From: Gautieria morchelliformis
Lineage: Eukaryota > Basidiomycota > Agaricomycetes > Gomphales > Gomphaceae
DNA length: 64,000 bases
Assembly (NCBI GenBank): GCA_015179125.1
Contig: WHVA01000043.1
Span: 186,001-250,000, forward strand
Direction: 5' to 3'
Shown: positions 1 to 9,660 of the stretch, one piece after another
How positions within the stretch are numbered: position 1 is the first letter of the stretch
How the letters are laid out: each line of letters begins with the position of its first letter
Notes under the pieces: model-generated
Database searches by the model: none
Seen by the model: the letters and a program-made list of their open reading frames with translations, nothing else
What the model was told of the DNA's origin: nothing
Position numbers and translations under genes: made by a program

Positions 1-1626
1 AAGTAGTTTCAACACCTGGATAATTTATGCTTACCTTCCAGGTGAAATGGTGTGACAATCCTGATGCCCTCGTTGTACAAACGTAGGAGGTCATCAACAA
101 CCAACAACAACCAACAACAACCAACAACAACCAACAACAACAGTTGTTGCAGCTGCTCGGCCGTAACCTCTCTTGGCCCAGGTGGCAAGCTGCAGACAAG
201 AAGATTTTGAGGCCAATAGCTTGATTTCCATGAATGAGCTGCCCTGTATGCAGAAATAAATACATAAACTCACCGAAGATGGTCAGGAAGGTTGGCGACA
301 CAGAATGACAGAACACCAGACAACTGGTGGGGACCCGACTCTGACCTTGATATGCCAAACCTGTACATATTTCAATATGCACATGTATATATAACTAGAC
401 AAAATGACAACTCACCAGTCAAGACTTAGCGTAAGACCAATCTGAAGCTTGTTAGTTTCCAGGTTATGCATGAAAAATAACTTCCCATCGGGGCCCCTCA
501 TGGTGTTCCAAATGCGGCCATCCATTATCTCCTTGTAAATTTCCTCCTGCCTTGGATTGGACTGCCATTTCTCAATGGCCTCTTCCATTCCAGCGCATGA
601 TAAAAAATCAGAAAGCAGGGATGACATAGATTGAAAGGGGGTCAAGAGCTTAGGCTTGAAGTTTGTGGTGCATTTGCACATAAAAAACTGTGAGACTTCG
701 AAGTTAGTTACACCAGTGTAAAGCCTAGAAGCACAGAGGGTGCAGAGATCAGCAGCCATTGTATTTGGATTCGGCCATACTCCATTGAAGCAGTTACACT
801 GCGAGCCTAAGACATACATCAAGAAGCGGTATTCAAGCAAGAGACATTTGAGAGAGGTCTGCAGGGTGGTGGGCATAGAATCCTCAAATGGGATCATGCC
901 CAGAGCAACAAAAATTGATCGCATGGTGAATAGAATTAGCCCACATGCACGAAAGGAAACATGATGGCTAGTATGTAGGAATGCAATGAGAAGCAAGGTC
1001 AGGCGGATCCACCAGTGATTGGGGTGCAAGTTATAGTAACATGTTTCAGCTGTCGGATGAGGTTCTGGTAAATTGAAGCAATATGAAACAGAGTTATGCA
1101 TGGGGGGTGGTATCACTTCAGAAGCAGGTGCCGACTCTTCCTCAAGGTTGGTGCCATTGTCGGATGAAGGACACGGTGAGGGTGAAGGCGAGAATATCTC
1201 AGGGCAGTCATTCATTCGGTAAACCCTTGGTCCTGACTTGGCCTGGTCCATATTTGTGCTAATGTCAGGTGATTGTGACCTAGAGTCAGAGGCACAACCG
1301 TCGGCCAGGTCACCGAGGGCTTCATAGTATTGATTGCATATGGCCTCGTACTTGTCAGTGAAAGCAGGCGCATGGGCCAGGGGTTCCTGAAGCGCCCCAA
1401 GGTTAGCAAGATGATCCTCATCATGAGAAGGATGCAAGACTGAGAGATGCTCAGGAGGGTCGACATCATGATCCATGCAGTTGAGTAGATTGTGTGTCTG
1501 GGAGCTTGGTTGATTAGGATGACTCGTAGCAGCTGATCGGCCAGGCCCATGCCTTGATGACAAGGAACGCCGAAGAGCCAAAGCTGCTTTGCCACATAAG
1601 GGCAGGATAGACTTGTTGTCTACCAC
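1..1626 (-). CDS. Plavaka-type tnp2 transposase, 5' part of a spliced gene (runs off the left edge)
   Basis: Cut-and-paste transposase of the CACTA/Plavaka group, expected to act in the nucleus. The first exon (1626 down to 416) encodes a low-complexity N-terminus, then the typical block ending GLTLSLDW. A GTGAGT donor (410-415) opens a 55-nt intron; the next exon (360-274) reads DWFGISRSESGPHQLSG and LSFCVANLPDHL, a hallmark tnp2 stretch. A 54-nt intron (220-273) leads to an exon (219-35) reading RYWPQNLL, then SLPPGPREVTAEQLQ and DDLLRLYNEGIRIVTP, closed by a GTAAGC donor at 29-34. The catalytic core lies outside the window. The start chosen is the first codon of the open frame at 1626 and is uncertain; no zinc-finger exon was found upstream. 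No frameshift is visible in this part. Family assignment is by recalled motif similarity. Confidence 0.75.
96..143 (-). repeat. 10-bp tandem repeat inside the tnp2 coding exon
   Basis: Four copies of the 10-mer ccaacaacaa plus flanking partial copies. The exon stays open through them and continues with conserved tnp2 sequence, so three extra units (30 bp, ten codons) fit the reading frame. Confidence 0.85.
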
Positions 1627-2779
1627 ATTAGCCTGCGCTGAACCAGAATATCAGGTCATTCGACCCTGTTGATATACTTGACAATGCCGGCAATGCTCGG
1701 CTTCCTCATGAGACTCTTGTTCTCCTTTGGAGATATGGCATCCCCCAGGGTTTTCCGCTCTGCATGCCATGCATATACACAAAACAACGCGTCTCCAGGC
1801 CTTAAACTATGTGTACTTGTATGTCAGTACTACTGCCCACAAGTTGATAGAATTGCTCACCACTCGTAGTTTTGCGTTGGAAGGCATGGAAAGTATGTAT
1901 TTTGGTTGGGATAGTTGTGGTGGTGATGGTGGTAGGATACAAGGACAGTTAATGGTTGTAGGAGTCTCAAATATCAAGCTAGTGGGACATGAATCATATA
2001 ACTAGTCTAGACAGACCATATATATACATAATACATCATGATTTATGTACTTATCATCCCGCGAACCATAGCCCTGACCTCAGGACACATCATTTCATCA
2101 CAATACTCACGGGCAAGCTTCCTCACAATCAACTTGATCTCGATCTTGTCCTTCAACATCGCAAAAACAGCCTTGATCGCATCTGAAGGGTGGCATTGAA
2201 GCATTAATGTAAATATTCATCGACTGATCCGGTGAGACTGGAGCCATTTCATAATCGGACAACACAAATATATCTTCACCAGAGTGCGCACTGAGGCAGA
2301 TCTAGATTATGTTAATTAGTTGTTCATAATATATTTCTCATGGATTCATGACCGGAATGACTGTTCGATTGTTTCTGAGCAAGTAGTTACCGTATATGTG
2401 CTCGCTGTTAGAAGACAACACATACCTTTTGCATGGTCTGACCCGTGAACTTGGCTTGGCCTTGGCAATATTGCTACGTGGCATTGGCTCTGATCATCAT
2501 GGTGGTTGTGGAGAAAGCTTGGCAAGATGAAAACCCCATATGGTGAGGATGTCATTGAGGCTGGCACTGGGCTAGGGCGCCGAGTTATTAGGGCTGTTAA
2601 AAAAATCATGAAGTGCTTTCTGAGGAAGATAGAGCTATACGTAGACCGGAGACACCGCCTGAATGGACCTAAACAGGGCTGTGATGAGTCAATATCTTTG
2701 GACCTCTGATAAGGTACGTAGCCAGACCTGGTCAAAGACCTTCTCAGCTGTGACAAGGTCTCCCTTTCGCTGTGCTGCC
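1627..2779. other. Interval without a recognised gene
   Basis: Upstream flank of the tnp2 gene followed by AT-rich sequence. Only short, unconserved ORFs are present. No RNA gene or terminal repeat of the tnp2 element was found; its other end lies outside the window. The part from about 2346 to 2780 is open on the minus strand but shows no LINE similarity that I can see. Confidence 0.5.
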
Positions 2780-3183
2780 TCTGTATGAAGGCCTTCATCG
2801 CGTGCAGGCTGTCGGAGTTCCTGCAGTCGCAATATATATTGACGATGAGTATGAATCCGGTATGTGTTTTGATCCTAATGGCCGTGGCATCTGGCGTTCC
2901 CATGTCGGTTGCGGCATGAGTCTGTGGCTATTTTCTTGCTGACCAGAATCATTGTTCTCGTTTTCTTCTGTCTGTCTATGTAGTGCAACTTGGGATAGAC
3001 CATGTACCAGTGGGAAGTTGCTCTAGTGTTTCCGAGGAAGTCCAAATAGGGCTCTTGTATAGCGACAATATCGTATTTGTCGGGTGTAGCGGCGGATAGC
3101 AGGTCTGCGGTAGCTGTGAGGGATTTTTTCGTGTTCTGTTGTCTGATCCGTAGCCGTTTTATCGTGTCTTTGTTTTCACTCAT
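2780..3183 (-). pseudogene. LINE (Tad1-like) endonuclease domain remnant
   Basis: The minus-strand ATG at 3183 opens ORF2 with RLRIRQQNTKKSLT and IVAIQEPYLDFLGN, the start of an APE-type endonuclease of a fungal LINE; LINE-C has the same opening at 57938. A frameshift near 2890 moves the reading to DATAIRIKTHTG and LIVNIYCDCRNSDSLHA, after which LINE similarity fades near 2780. The endonuclease nicks target DNA to prime reverse transcription; this copy lacks most of the domain. It lies only about 18 bp downstream of an RNase H stop codon, an order not found inside one normal LINE. Confidence 0.75.
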
Positions 3184-3200
3184 CTAGTCTGTGGTTCTCG

Positions 3201-3992
3201 TCATCTCTCCTCTCCCGTTGTTCCTACTCTCCCATGGCTCCCTTCGAATCGTTCCGTGTCTTTTATGTACCTGAATAGAGGTTCCATCGCCCTCGGATTT
3301 GCGAGCAGGGTGTTCACCGCTCTCTCTCCAGCTCCTCGCGTGTGCCGCTGTACGCTGGGCACCTGAAGAGGTAGTGGTGCACCATCTTGTCGGTGCCCCT
3401 GCATTTCGCGCACATTGGTGAGTCTGCCTTGCCAATTCTGTGCAGGTGCTTGTTGAGGGCTACATGGCCGGTCCTTATCTGGATGAGCAGGGTGGCTTGT
3501 CTGTGCGCTAGCCTGTCTGTCAGTCTTGCGAAGGCCGCTGATGGCATTGTCCTGTTGATTTTGTGTGCTGTGGCCGCTCTTGGGGATCTGGTGAAGAGTT
3601 CGCTTGCTCTGCGCTTGAGTTCTCTCTGATGCTTCTGTAGCTCGGCTGATCTGCTTATTGGCATCAGCCATCTGCATTCTATCGGGATAAACCTCTCTTC
3701 GCTACTGTCCCCCTTCGCTGCTTTTTTTGCCTCTTGGTCCGCCCTCTCGTTTCCCCGGATCCCTTTGTGTCCTGGTGTCCATCTCACGCAGATGGTGGTG
3801 CCTGGTTGTGCCGCTATGACCCCTTCTAGCAGTCTATGGAGGGCGTCGACTATGTATTGGGCTGACATCTGTTTTTCTTTCCTCATGGTTAGTATGGCAG
3901 CTTGACTGTCCATACCTATCATATATCTGCTGCTCCGTTCGCTGTTCAGCAGCTTTGGGCCCATTGCGGCCCCCACCAGCTCCACCTCAAAC
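3201..3992 (-). pseudogene. LINE-A RNase H domain and C-terminal zinc motif
   Basis: Minus-strand reading begins inside the domain at FEVELVGAAMGPKLL (the glutamate region), then GMDSQAAI (aspartate), VRWTPGHKG and NERADQEAKKAAKG (aspartate), followed by a CAKC..H..C cluster and PLFRYIKDTERF near the end. The same order is seen in LINE-C at 54133-55176. A frameshift near 3320 separates the last part. The upstream boundary is the end of the Gypsy-1 LTR at 3993; the first catalytic aspartate segment and about 100 residues before it are missing. It is the 3' continuation of the reverse-transcriptase remnant at 8042-9660. Confidence 0.8.
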
Positions 3993-4482
3993 TGTAAGGG
4001 CAACCCTGGCTGGTTGTGGAGATCACACTACCACACAACTGACAAGGGGAAATCAAAAGTATGTATAAATGAACAGAGTATACAAGAGAGGAGATTCTCA
4101 CCTGACAAGGGGAAATCCAAAGAGAAAAGTCTAAGGACCTCCAATGTCAGCGAGCCCGTATTATACTACACTGTGCAGCCAGGGACAACACTTGGCACCC
4201 GCCATCAACCCTGCACCTCCCTGACCTCCCCGACCCTTGATCGACCCTTGATGCCACCTATCATGCGAGTCGCTTGATTTCCGACACTGTTCCGAGAGTG
4301 GAAGTCGGAAATTGGAGTGGAACTGGCAAGGCGAACAGAACTGGTGGAAGTTCTCCCAGAAGCGGAATCATTTCCGAAGGCGGAGGCGGAGATGGAATCG
4401 GAACCGGAAACGGAGTCGGAAATGGAGTCGGAACTGGGTGTGGTGTCGGAACTGGAAATGGAAAACAGGGTGTCCCCTGACA
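3993..4482 (-). repeat. Gypsy-1 3' LTR (490 bp)
   Basis: On the plus strand it begins TGTAAGGGCAACC and ends CCCCTGACA. The length equals the Gypsy-2 3' LTR (38799-39288). The part nearest the element's upstream end (U3, plus-strand 4370-4470) is a degenerate hexamer array, GGAANY on the plus strand. Confidence 0.92.
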
Positions 4483-6211
4483 TCACCCCCCCTCTAGCGT
4501 GCTGCGTCCTCGAAGCACGGGACACGAGGGATTGAAATGCCAGCGAGCGGATTCGGCGAGGGGCACCGGGGTGTGTCCTATAGAACTCACGGAGTTTGTC
4601 TGGAGCGGAAACATCTTGCTCCGGGACCCACGAATTCTCCTCGTACCCATACCCTTCCCATTTCACGAGGAATTGGAGTCGTCCTCGCACAAACCGGCTG
4701 TCCAGGATCCGTTCCACCACATAGTGCTCTTCCCCATCTATGATTTCCGGTGGAGGTGGCGGACGAGCCTTCCGACCTGGAATTGGGTCCTCAAGCATAG
4801 GGAGTAACTTCACCACATTGAAGACGGGGTGGAGGCGGGACATGACCTGTGGCTCAAAGAGTCCTCGGTTGGTGCGGAATGCGGCCTTCCACTCGTCTCC
4901 CTCCCGGATCCGGACATTATTGAAGCCCCAGCAGACATCCAGCTTAGTGAAGTACCTCGCCCCGCGGAGTTGGGTGATCAGTTCAGAAATGAGTGGAATG
5001 GGGTACCGGTTCTTGATCGTGATCGCATTCAAGGCCCGGTAATCCTGCACAAGTCTGAGCGAGCCGTCCTTCTTCTTGATGAAGAACACCGGAGATGCCA
5101 TGGGTGACTTGGAGGGGCGAATCCTCCCTGTATGGAGGTTTTCTGGAAGGAATGCATCGAGCTCTACCTGCTCCTTGGGTGACAGCGGGTAGACTTTGTA
5201 GTTGGTGGGCTTTGACCCAGGCTCCAACTCAATGGCGTGGTCCCACAGCTTCTGTGGAGGCAGGGCATCAAACGACTCCTTGGAAAAGACGTCCTCGAAC
5301 TCCCACAGGTACTCCGGAATTTCCGCCTCCACTCTATCATGCCTCTTGGAGGCTTCAGCAAGGCGTTGGGACATATTTCCGGTGGCGCGGATGTGTTCCG
5401 CTTCTGGTGGAACATTTACGTACAGCAAGCGCTGCCCTTCCGCCAGAGTGTCTTCCGGGCCGAGTCGGATGATTTCGGAGTCGGAATCGGAATTGGAAGT
5501 GAAATCCGGGTCAAATTCCGCTTCCGAGTCTTCTTCTGCAAGCAGGGGTCCAGAACGACATGTCTGTATGAGCCGTTTGGTCTTCCGCTGCTCCTGGCGC
5601 TCCTTCCGCACTTCCCACCGGCACATGTGACACTTGGCTGGACATCGACTCATCAGTACCTTCCGAGTCTGCCAATTGATCTCCGGGTTGTGCTCCTGAA
5701 GCCAGGTAAACCCGAGGATGATGTCTTGCTTCCCCAGGCTGGTGACTGCAAAGGAAGTGCGTTCTGAGTGCCCATCGTAGCGGAGAATTGTGTCTACTAT
5801 CTCCGTGATGGACCCTGCCTCATTGGGGCTTCCATCCACATTGAACACCGGGATTGCACGTTGCAACTTCCGCGTGGTCAGTCGGTTCCGTTCCACATAG
5901 TCCCGGTCTATAAACTGACCAGTGGCCCCGCAATCGACAAGGGCAGGTCCGGATTTGACTTCCGCCGTATCTGTCGTCTGGATCTCCACCTTAATGACTA
6001 GTGACTTGGGGCCAGGGGTGGCAGCAACAACATAGCGCTTTGGAAGGCGTCTCTCCCAAGGGCGGATGCGGGATGGATGGGGTGTCGGATTTGGTTTTTG
6101 TGTGACTTTATCCGGTGGGTCTGTACGAAGTGAGGGGAGTGGGGGCTTTTCATTCTCTACTTCAAGACAGGCAAACCGGTTATGTACAGGCAGCAGGGGC
6201 ACACATCTCAC
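4205..6211 (-). pseudogene. Gypsy-1 pol: protease, partial RT fused in frame to chromodomain
   Basis: 668-codon open frame with no ATG at its start; it overlaps the end of gag in the -1 frame. Order: protease (LVDCGATGQFIDRDYVERN, aspartic DCG motif), acidic linker, RT fingers and start of palm ([37 protein letters not shown]), then an abrupt jump after GLFEPQVM to SRLHPVFNVVKLLPML and the chromodomain (HYVVERILDSRF, LVKWEGYGYEENSW). A serine-rich tail runs through the polypurine tract and about 280 bp into the 3' LTR. The RT YLDD box, RNase H and integrase DDE are deleted. Protease and chromodomain (a histone-mark reader that guides integration) look intact. Confidence 0.88.
4483..4496 (-). 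promoter_or_regulatory. Gypsy-1 polypurine tract
   Basis: Minus strand reads AGAGGGGGGGTGA immediately before the 3' LTR; primer site for plus-strand DNA synthesis. The same tract is present in Gypsy-2. Confidence 0.8.
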
Positions 6212-7382
6212 CCGCTGCGCGTCACAAAATCCGACGCATCTTCCGCTTCCGGTGGACCATGTTCCGCATTTTCGGAAATCCCTTCCGCAGTGGGCACTCT
6301 GCTTATGTCTGCGAGTGCGAGGAAATCTGGAAGGAGCTTGAGTTTCTCCTCTGTGGTCATAAGCCGGATATCAAAGGCTTGGGGGCACTCGCGAGCATAG
6401 TGGCCTGGTTGTCGACGTCGGAAGCAGGTGATAGTTCCGCGGCCTTTGCCGCGCATGCGGTCAACATCCATCGGGGCAGGGCCACTCTTCGAGGGAGGAG
6501 GGCTATGGTTCCTACTAGGAGCAGGCGGAGCAAGCGTCGGAAATATTTTCCGTGTGGGAATGAATGCGCTTCCGGGTTTTGGCACAGGTGGAGTAAGACG
6601 AGTGGAACTGCGTGTCATGTTCCGGCTTGTCTCCACGAAGGCTTCATTTGCTTCCCTGTTCCGGGACACCCTCTGCGCAGCTTGGTACCACCCTTCCGGG
6701 TCATCAAATCCGGAGCTCCATCCCCAAGCAGCGCAACTTGGTTCTGGAATGTCGGATCAAGTCCTCGTCGGAATTTGATGACGATCGTCTTGTCGTCATC
6801 ATAATCCGCAAGGTTGATGAGCTCCTGGAAGCGATCGATGTAGTCATCGACCGGATCCTTGGCCTGGTACCAGCTGGTCCCCTCGAGCTTCGTAAGGGCT
6901 GTGAGCTGCTCGTTTTTCGGGCAGAACTGGTTGTAAAATGTTTTCTCGAAGGCGTCCCAGTCCCGGAAGTAGTTCCCCTTGCCCTTTGCTTCATGTCGGA
7001 TCACCTTGTTTGCAAAACGGGCTGCGCGGTCCGACTTGAAAAAGGACAATGCCCAGGGAATCCGAGCCTGGTCGTTCGGAAAGAGGTCTCCGACAATTGC
7101 GAAGTAGATGCTGCATGTGTTGAAGAATGCGCATCCCTTCTCCCGATCTCCGTCAAAGTCCGCCGGAGTTGCGGGTTTGACCTTTGCTAACTTCGCGGAG
7201 ACCCTCTCTTCCGCTACTTCCGCTTTTCTGAAATCCGGATCGTCCAGCATTTCATTTCCACCACTTTGTGGAATATCTAACTTAGCCAAAATCGCTTGTA
7301 AGGCTGTTTCCATCGCGTCGGTCTTCATCCGGTTCCACGTCAATTCCTCCTCCATATTCCGAAGACGATTGTCCGGATCCAT
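6208..7382 (-). pseudogene. Gypsy-1 gag (capsid and zinc knuckle)
   Basis: Start chosen at the ATG at 7382 (MDPDNRL), which corresponds to the Gypsy-2 gag start. The capsid-like region contains FFNTCSIYFAIVGDLF, WDAFEKTFYNQFCP and DYIDRFQELINLA, typical of fungal gypsy gag. A 1-bp deletion near 6709 shifts the frame; reading resumes at SRNREANEAFVETSRNMTR. The CCHC zinc knuckle reads CFRRRQPGHYAREC, so its second cysteine has become arginine; Gypsy-2 keeps CFRC. The frame ends at a TGA near 6208 overlapping the pol frame. The element encodes no functional gag. Confidence 0.85.
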
Positions 7383-7557
7383 GTCGGAAGGAGAAATATG
7401 GGACGGGATTTCCAGGGTTGGGAGCTCAACGTAAGAAGAGGGGCTGTCGTACGCTGTGTGTGCGGAAGAGGTTGGGATCTCCGAGTCGCTGTCTCCGATT
7501 CTGAACGCACCTATGGCGAATGCAACGCGCAGTACAACCACCGGTCCTCTAGGGGAG

Positions 7558-7569
7558 AGACTTTTCTGC
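7558..7569 (-). promoter_or_regulatory. Gypsy-1 primer-binding site, self-priming type
   Basis: Directly downstream of the 5' LTR the minus strand reads GCAGAAAAGTCT. Ten bases (AGAAAAGTCT) are complementary to AGACTTTTCT inside the LTR (7683-7692), which lies about 33 bp after a TATAATA-type box. No match to a tRNA 3' end was recognised. This is the arrangement of Tf1/sushi elements, whose mRNA 5' end primes its own reverse transcription. Confidence 0.65.
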
Positions 7570-8041
7570 TGTAAGGGCAACCCTGGCTGGTTGTACAACT
7601 GACAAGGGGAAATCCAAAGTATGTATAAATGAACAGAGTACACAAGAGAGGGGATTCTCACCTGACAAGGGGAAATCCAAAGAGAAAAGTCTAAGGACCC
7701 CCAATGTCAGCGAGCCCGTATTATACTACGCTGCGCATCCAGGGACACACTTGGCACCCGCCATCAACCCTGAATCCTCATGACCTCCCTGACCCTTGAT
7801 CGACCCTTGATGCCACCTATTACGCGAGTCGCTTGATTTCCGACACTGTTCCGAGAGTGGAAGTCAGAAATTGGAGTGGAACTGGCAAGGCGAACAGAAC
7901 TGGGGGAAGTTCTCCCAGAAGCGGAATCATTTCCGAAAGCGGAGGCAGAGATGGAATCGGAACTGGAAGCAGAGTCGGGAATGGAGTCGGAACTGGGTGT
8001 GGTGTCGGAACTGGAAATGGAAAACAGGGTGTCCCCTAACA
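7570..8041 (-). repeat. Gypsy-1 5' LTR (472 bp)
   Basis: TGTAAGGGCAACC...CCCCTAACA on the plus strand. It is 18 bp shorter than the 3' LTR, mainly because of a gap after the first 24 bases, and carries further substitutions, so the element is not recent. Confidence 0.9.
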
Positions 8042-9660
8042 GCGTGCATAATCTCGTGTAGCGGTGACCGGTGACATTTCACGTATCTCTTCGCCGCCCT
8101 GCTGACTTTCTTTGCGAGTGGATGGTCCTGGGGTAGACATGCTAGTCTTCCCGCCGCTCTGTGTACTTGCTTGGCTACTAACAACAAGAATGGGAGTAAG
8201 TTCGCATGTGCATCTAGCGTGTCGGTAGCTGTGGTTTTGAGGGCTCCGGTTATGTCCAGCGCCGCTTGGTGCTGTATCCGCGCTAGTTTGTTGATGTGAC
8301 CTTTGGTCCCTTTTTTTCTCCTTGTCACTGGTATAAGAAACACGTCAGCTGCATATAACATTCTCGGTACTGCGACCGCTAGGTAATATGCTCTCATGTG
8401 CTTAGCTGCAGTGCCCCCCGTTGGCTTCGCAAGTCTTCTGTATTGGCTTATGTACGCCTCTCCCCTTTTTAGTGCGTAGTTCACGTGGTCTTTGAACCTG
8501 AGTTCCTGATCTATTATTACCCCTAGTAACTTGTATGTCACCGTCGGCTTTATCACGTGCCCACTTATTGTTATTGACGGCCTCTCCACTGGTCTCATCT
8601 TGTTCGGTTTTAGTGGGTCCCTTTCTCTGTGTCTGGTGAGTCCCATTAACCTGAACTTCTCTATCGAGAACTGGCAATGGTGCTTCTCGGCCCAGCTGTA
8701 CCCTCCGTCCGTTCTGACCATTATGTCTGACAGCTTTGCGAAGGCATCCTTCAGGTCCGATCCTTCTGCTATGATGGTTGTATCATCTACAAAACCTAAG
8801 CTGCCCTCCCCTTTATTCCTTTGCACGATGTCTATGAGATCCCCATTGTAAAGTTGATATGCGATCGTGCACAGGGGGCATCCTTGGTCCATGCCCCTTT
8901 CTATCGGCCTGGCTGCCGAGGCGTAGTCGTCGAAACAGACCGTGGTGAGTCTGCCTCAAACCTTTCTGGATATCCAGTCTGTGTATTCCTTCGGCACCCC
9001 CCTTCTGCGCATATACCGCTCTACGTATTTGCTCATCGGATATTGGTTGGTACTTGAACGCTGGTGGGGGTACTCGTAGTCTGGCGGTATGGGTTCTACA
9101 TCAGCGCTGGGTTCTGGAAAGAATGTGCTGAAGGGCATGTCTGCTTTCTGCTCGTTCGTCTCCTCCAGCGCCCTTGTGCCATTTGCCCTTTCTTCCGATA
9201 GCGTCGGTACTCGCGCTCACCCTCCATTGTTCGCATCTTGCAATGCGTACTTGTGTGCTGTCCAGACCGTCTTCTGGTCTATTTTGTCTAGGAAGTCCCT
9301 CTAGTGTTGTTTCTTCGACTTCTCTATGGCCCCTGCATACCGGTTCCTGGCGTTCCTGTACTCACCATGTATTGCGTCTTCTGGGTTGTCCCTCTCCGCG
9401 TCGGACCTCCTGCCCAGTCGTCTTGTTCCTGCTCTGGTCTGAGTCAGCTGCAGGGACCACCACCGCTTCATGTAAGGTGACTGCCTGCTCTTCGGCACCA
9501 TTTTGTCTGTTGTGGCTATTATGGCGGTTGTCAGTGCGCGTAGGTGATGAGGAAACTGTTGCTTAGTGAGTGGTGTCGGCATTCTTATTTCGCTCCGCAG
9601 TCTTGCGTCGAGTTTCTCATTGTACTGCATCCCGTCGTGCACCCAGTCGCTTGTACATAC
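8042..9660 (-). pseudogene. LINE-A reverse transcriptase, internally deleted
   Basis: Reads on the minus strand from a 5'-truncated start near 9660 (SPYMKRWWSLQLTQTR) through NRYAGAIEKSKK to the RT. Between PPDYEYPHQRSS and ERYMRRRGVPKEYTDW about 130 codons of fingers and palm are missing compared with LINE-C. The later RT part is open (8892 to 8042): MDQGCPLCTIAYQ, catalytic GFVDDTTIIAEG, LGVIIDQELRFKDHV, then RYVKCHRSPLHEIMHA, where Gypsy-1 begins. Frameshifts separate the three blocks. The catalytic DD pair is kept but motif A is lost, so the enzyme is inactive. The RNase H part continues at 3992 beyond Gypsy-1. Confidence 0.85.

Larger units (their letters stand above)
3993..8041 (-). mobile_element. 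Gypsy-1: internally deleted Ty3/gypsy chromovirus
   Basis: A complete LTR-to-LTR unit on the minus strand: 5' LTR 7570-8041, gag, protease, N-terminal half of RT fused to the integrase C-terminal chromodomain, polypurine tract, 3' LTR 3993-4482. Compared with Gypsy-2, exactly 2070 bp (rest of RT, RNase H and most of integrase) are missing. It sits inside LINE-A, but the flanks (caaac on the left, gcgtg on the right) do not form a target duplication and about 100 LINE codons are absent, so insertion was followed by loss or rearrangement. Without integrase and the RT catalytic motif it cannot move by itself; it could only be mobilised by a relative. Confidence 0.9.

Noticed and set aside
244-273. 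A 30-nt intron in tnp2
   Set aside because: Using the acceptor before 219 gives a 54-nt intron and restores the conserved RYWPQNLL reading.
4274-4535. Short plus-strand ORFs in the Gypsy-1 LTR region, repeated at 7833 and 39080
   Set aside because: They are three frames of the hexamer array in the LTR; open only because the unit lacks stops.
4829-6804. Long plus-strand ORFs opposite Gypsy-1 (and at 42112-44079 opposite Gypsy-2)
   Set aside because: Antisense shadows of gag and pol.
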